Shown here: positions 12,345-12,534 of the stretch, piece after piece
Layout of the letters: each line of letters opens with the position of its first letter
Position numbering within the stretch: the first letter of the stretch is position 1
DNA from: Thermoplasmata archaeon
Lineage (GTDB): Archaea > Thermoplasmatota > Thermoplasmata > JAGHBH01
Length of the DNA: 12,534 nt
NCBI GenBank assembly: GCA_030673205.1
Contig: DAOVJP010000014.1
Location: forward strand, 1 to 12,534
Reading direction: 5' to 3'
Notes under the pieces: model-generated
What the model saw: only the letters and a program-made list of their open reading frames with translations
Database searches by the model: none
What the model was told of the DNA's origin: nothing
Position numbers and translations under genes: made by a program

Positions 12345-12534
12345 ATGGCCACAGGTTTCGTACTAATAAGCGTGGCTCCTGCCAAAGAGCAGGAGGTCTA
12401 CAAGAGGCTCCTGAAGGTGAAACAGATAGTGGAACTGCATCCGCTTCTGGGAAGATATGACTTCCTGGCCAAACTTGAGGTGAAAGACTTCGATCTGCTC
12501 GTGAAGATAGTCACCGATGACATTCGAGGGATCG
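12345..12534 (+). CDS. Lrp/AsnC-type ligand-binding (RAM) domain protein, 3'-truncated by window
   Basis: The frame from ATG 12345 is open to the window end (63 codons). It opens Ala-Thr-Gly-Phe-Val-Leu-Ile-Ser-Val-Ala-Pro, continues Glu-Gln-Glu-Val-Tyr-Lys-Arg-Leu and Leu-His-Pro-Leu-Leu-Gly-Arg-Tyr-Asp-Phe-Leu-Ala-Lys-Leu, and shows the beta-alpha-beta-beta pattern of the Lrp/AsnC ligand-binding domain. No helix-turn-helix precedes it, so it is a stand-alone domain of the kind common in archaea, which usually has about 75-80 residues and binds amino acids or partners with Lrp regulators. ATGs at 12312 and 12333 are in frame; 12345 is chosen because homology begins there and GGGG stands six bases upstream. 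It follows the ahcY-kinase pair on the same strand. Confidence 0.8.
   Translation, partial: MATGFVLISVAPAKEQEVYKRLLKVKQIVELHPLLGRYDFLAKLEVKDFDLLVKIVTDDIRGI

Overview
The window looks archaeal, most likely Thermoplasmatota (Methanomassiliicoccales-like or a related uncultured Thermoplasmata); the lineage is an inference. The grounds are an archaeal-type mevalonate cluster (two GHMP kinases plus a UbiD-family decarboxylase of the kind used as anhydromevalonate phosphate decarboxylase), a DUF373 membrane protein, the thermophile/archaeal form of S-adenosylhomocysteine hydrolase, a stand-alone Lrp/AsnC ligand-binding domain, TATA-like boxes, and GGAGG ribosome sites on some genes only.

Bases 1 to about 1920 are an AT-rich accessory region that contrasts with the GC-richer remainder. 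It holds the 3' part of an unrecognised gene, an imperfect inverted repeat that resembles an integron attC site directly behind that gene's stop, a reverse-strand two-helix membrane protein, a 170-bp MITE-like structure with imperfect terminal inverted repeats and several CTAGTGAT boxes, and a small basic protein gene. A serine recombinase with two C-terminal zinc ribbons (1922-3139, reverse) closes this region. Its promoter area (3140-3204) abuts the next, chromosome-like gene, so this is the likely edge of an integrated element.

Bases 3204 to 5822 run forward: three short exported or pilin-like proteins in a row, then a DUF373 six-helix membrane protein with its own TATA-like boxes.

Bases 5905 to 9577 run in reverse and form a likely isoprenoid operon. 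The order of transcription is canonical archaeal mevalonate kinase homologue, small two-helix membrane protein, a second mevalonate kinase homologue that resembles the trypanosomatid (Leishmania-type) enzymes, and UbiD-family decarboxylase. Having two kinases of different lineage side by side, one with an altered catalytic loop, is the most interesting metabolic feature. A small acidic protein gene diverges from this operon.

Bases 10111 to 12293 run forward and pair S-adenosylhomocysteine hydrolase with a PfkB-family kinase 11 bp downstream, a plausible two-step route that clears S-adenosylhomocysteine and salvages the released nucleoside. A partial Lrp/AsnC-type domain gene leaves the window at the right end. 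No rRNA, tRNA or CRISPR array was seen.
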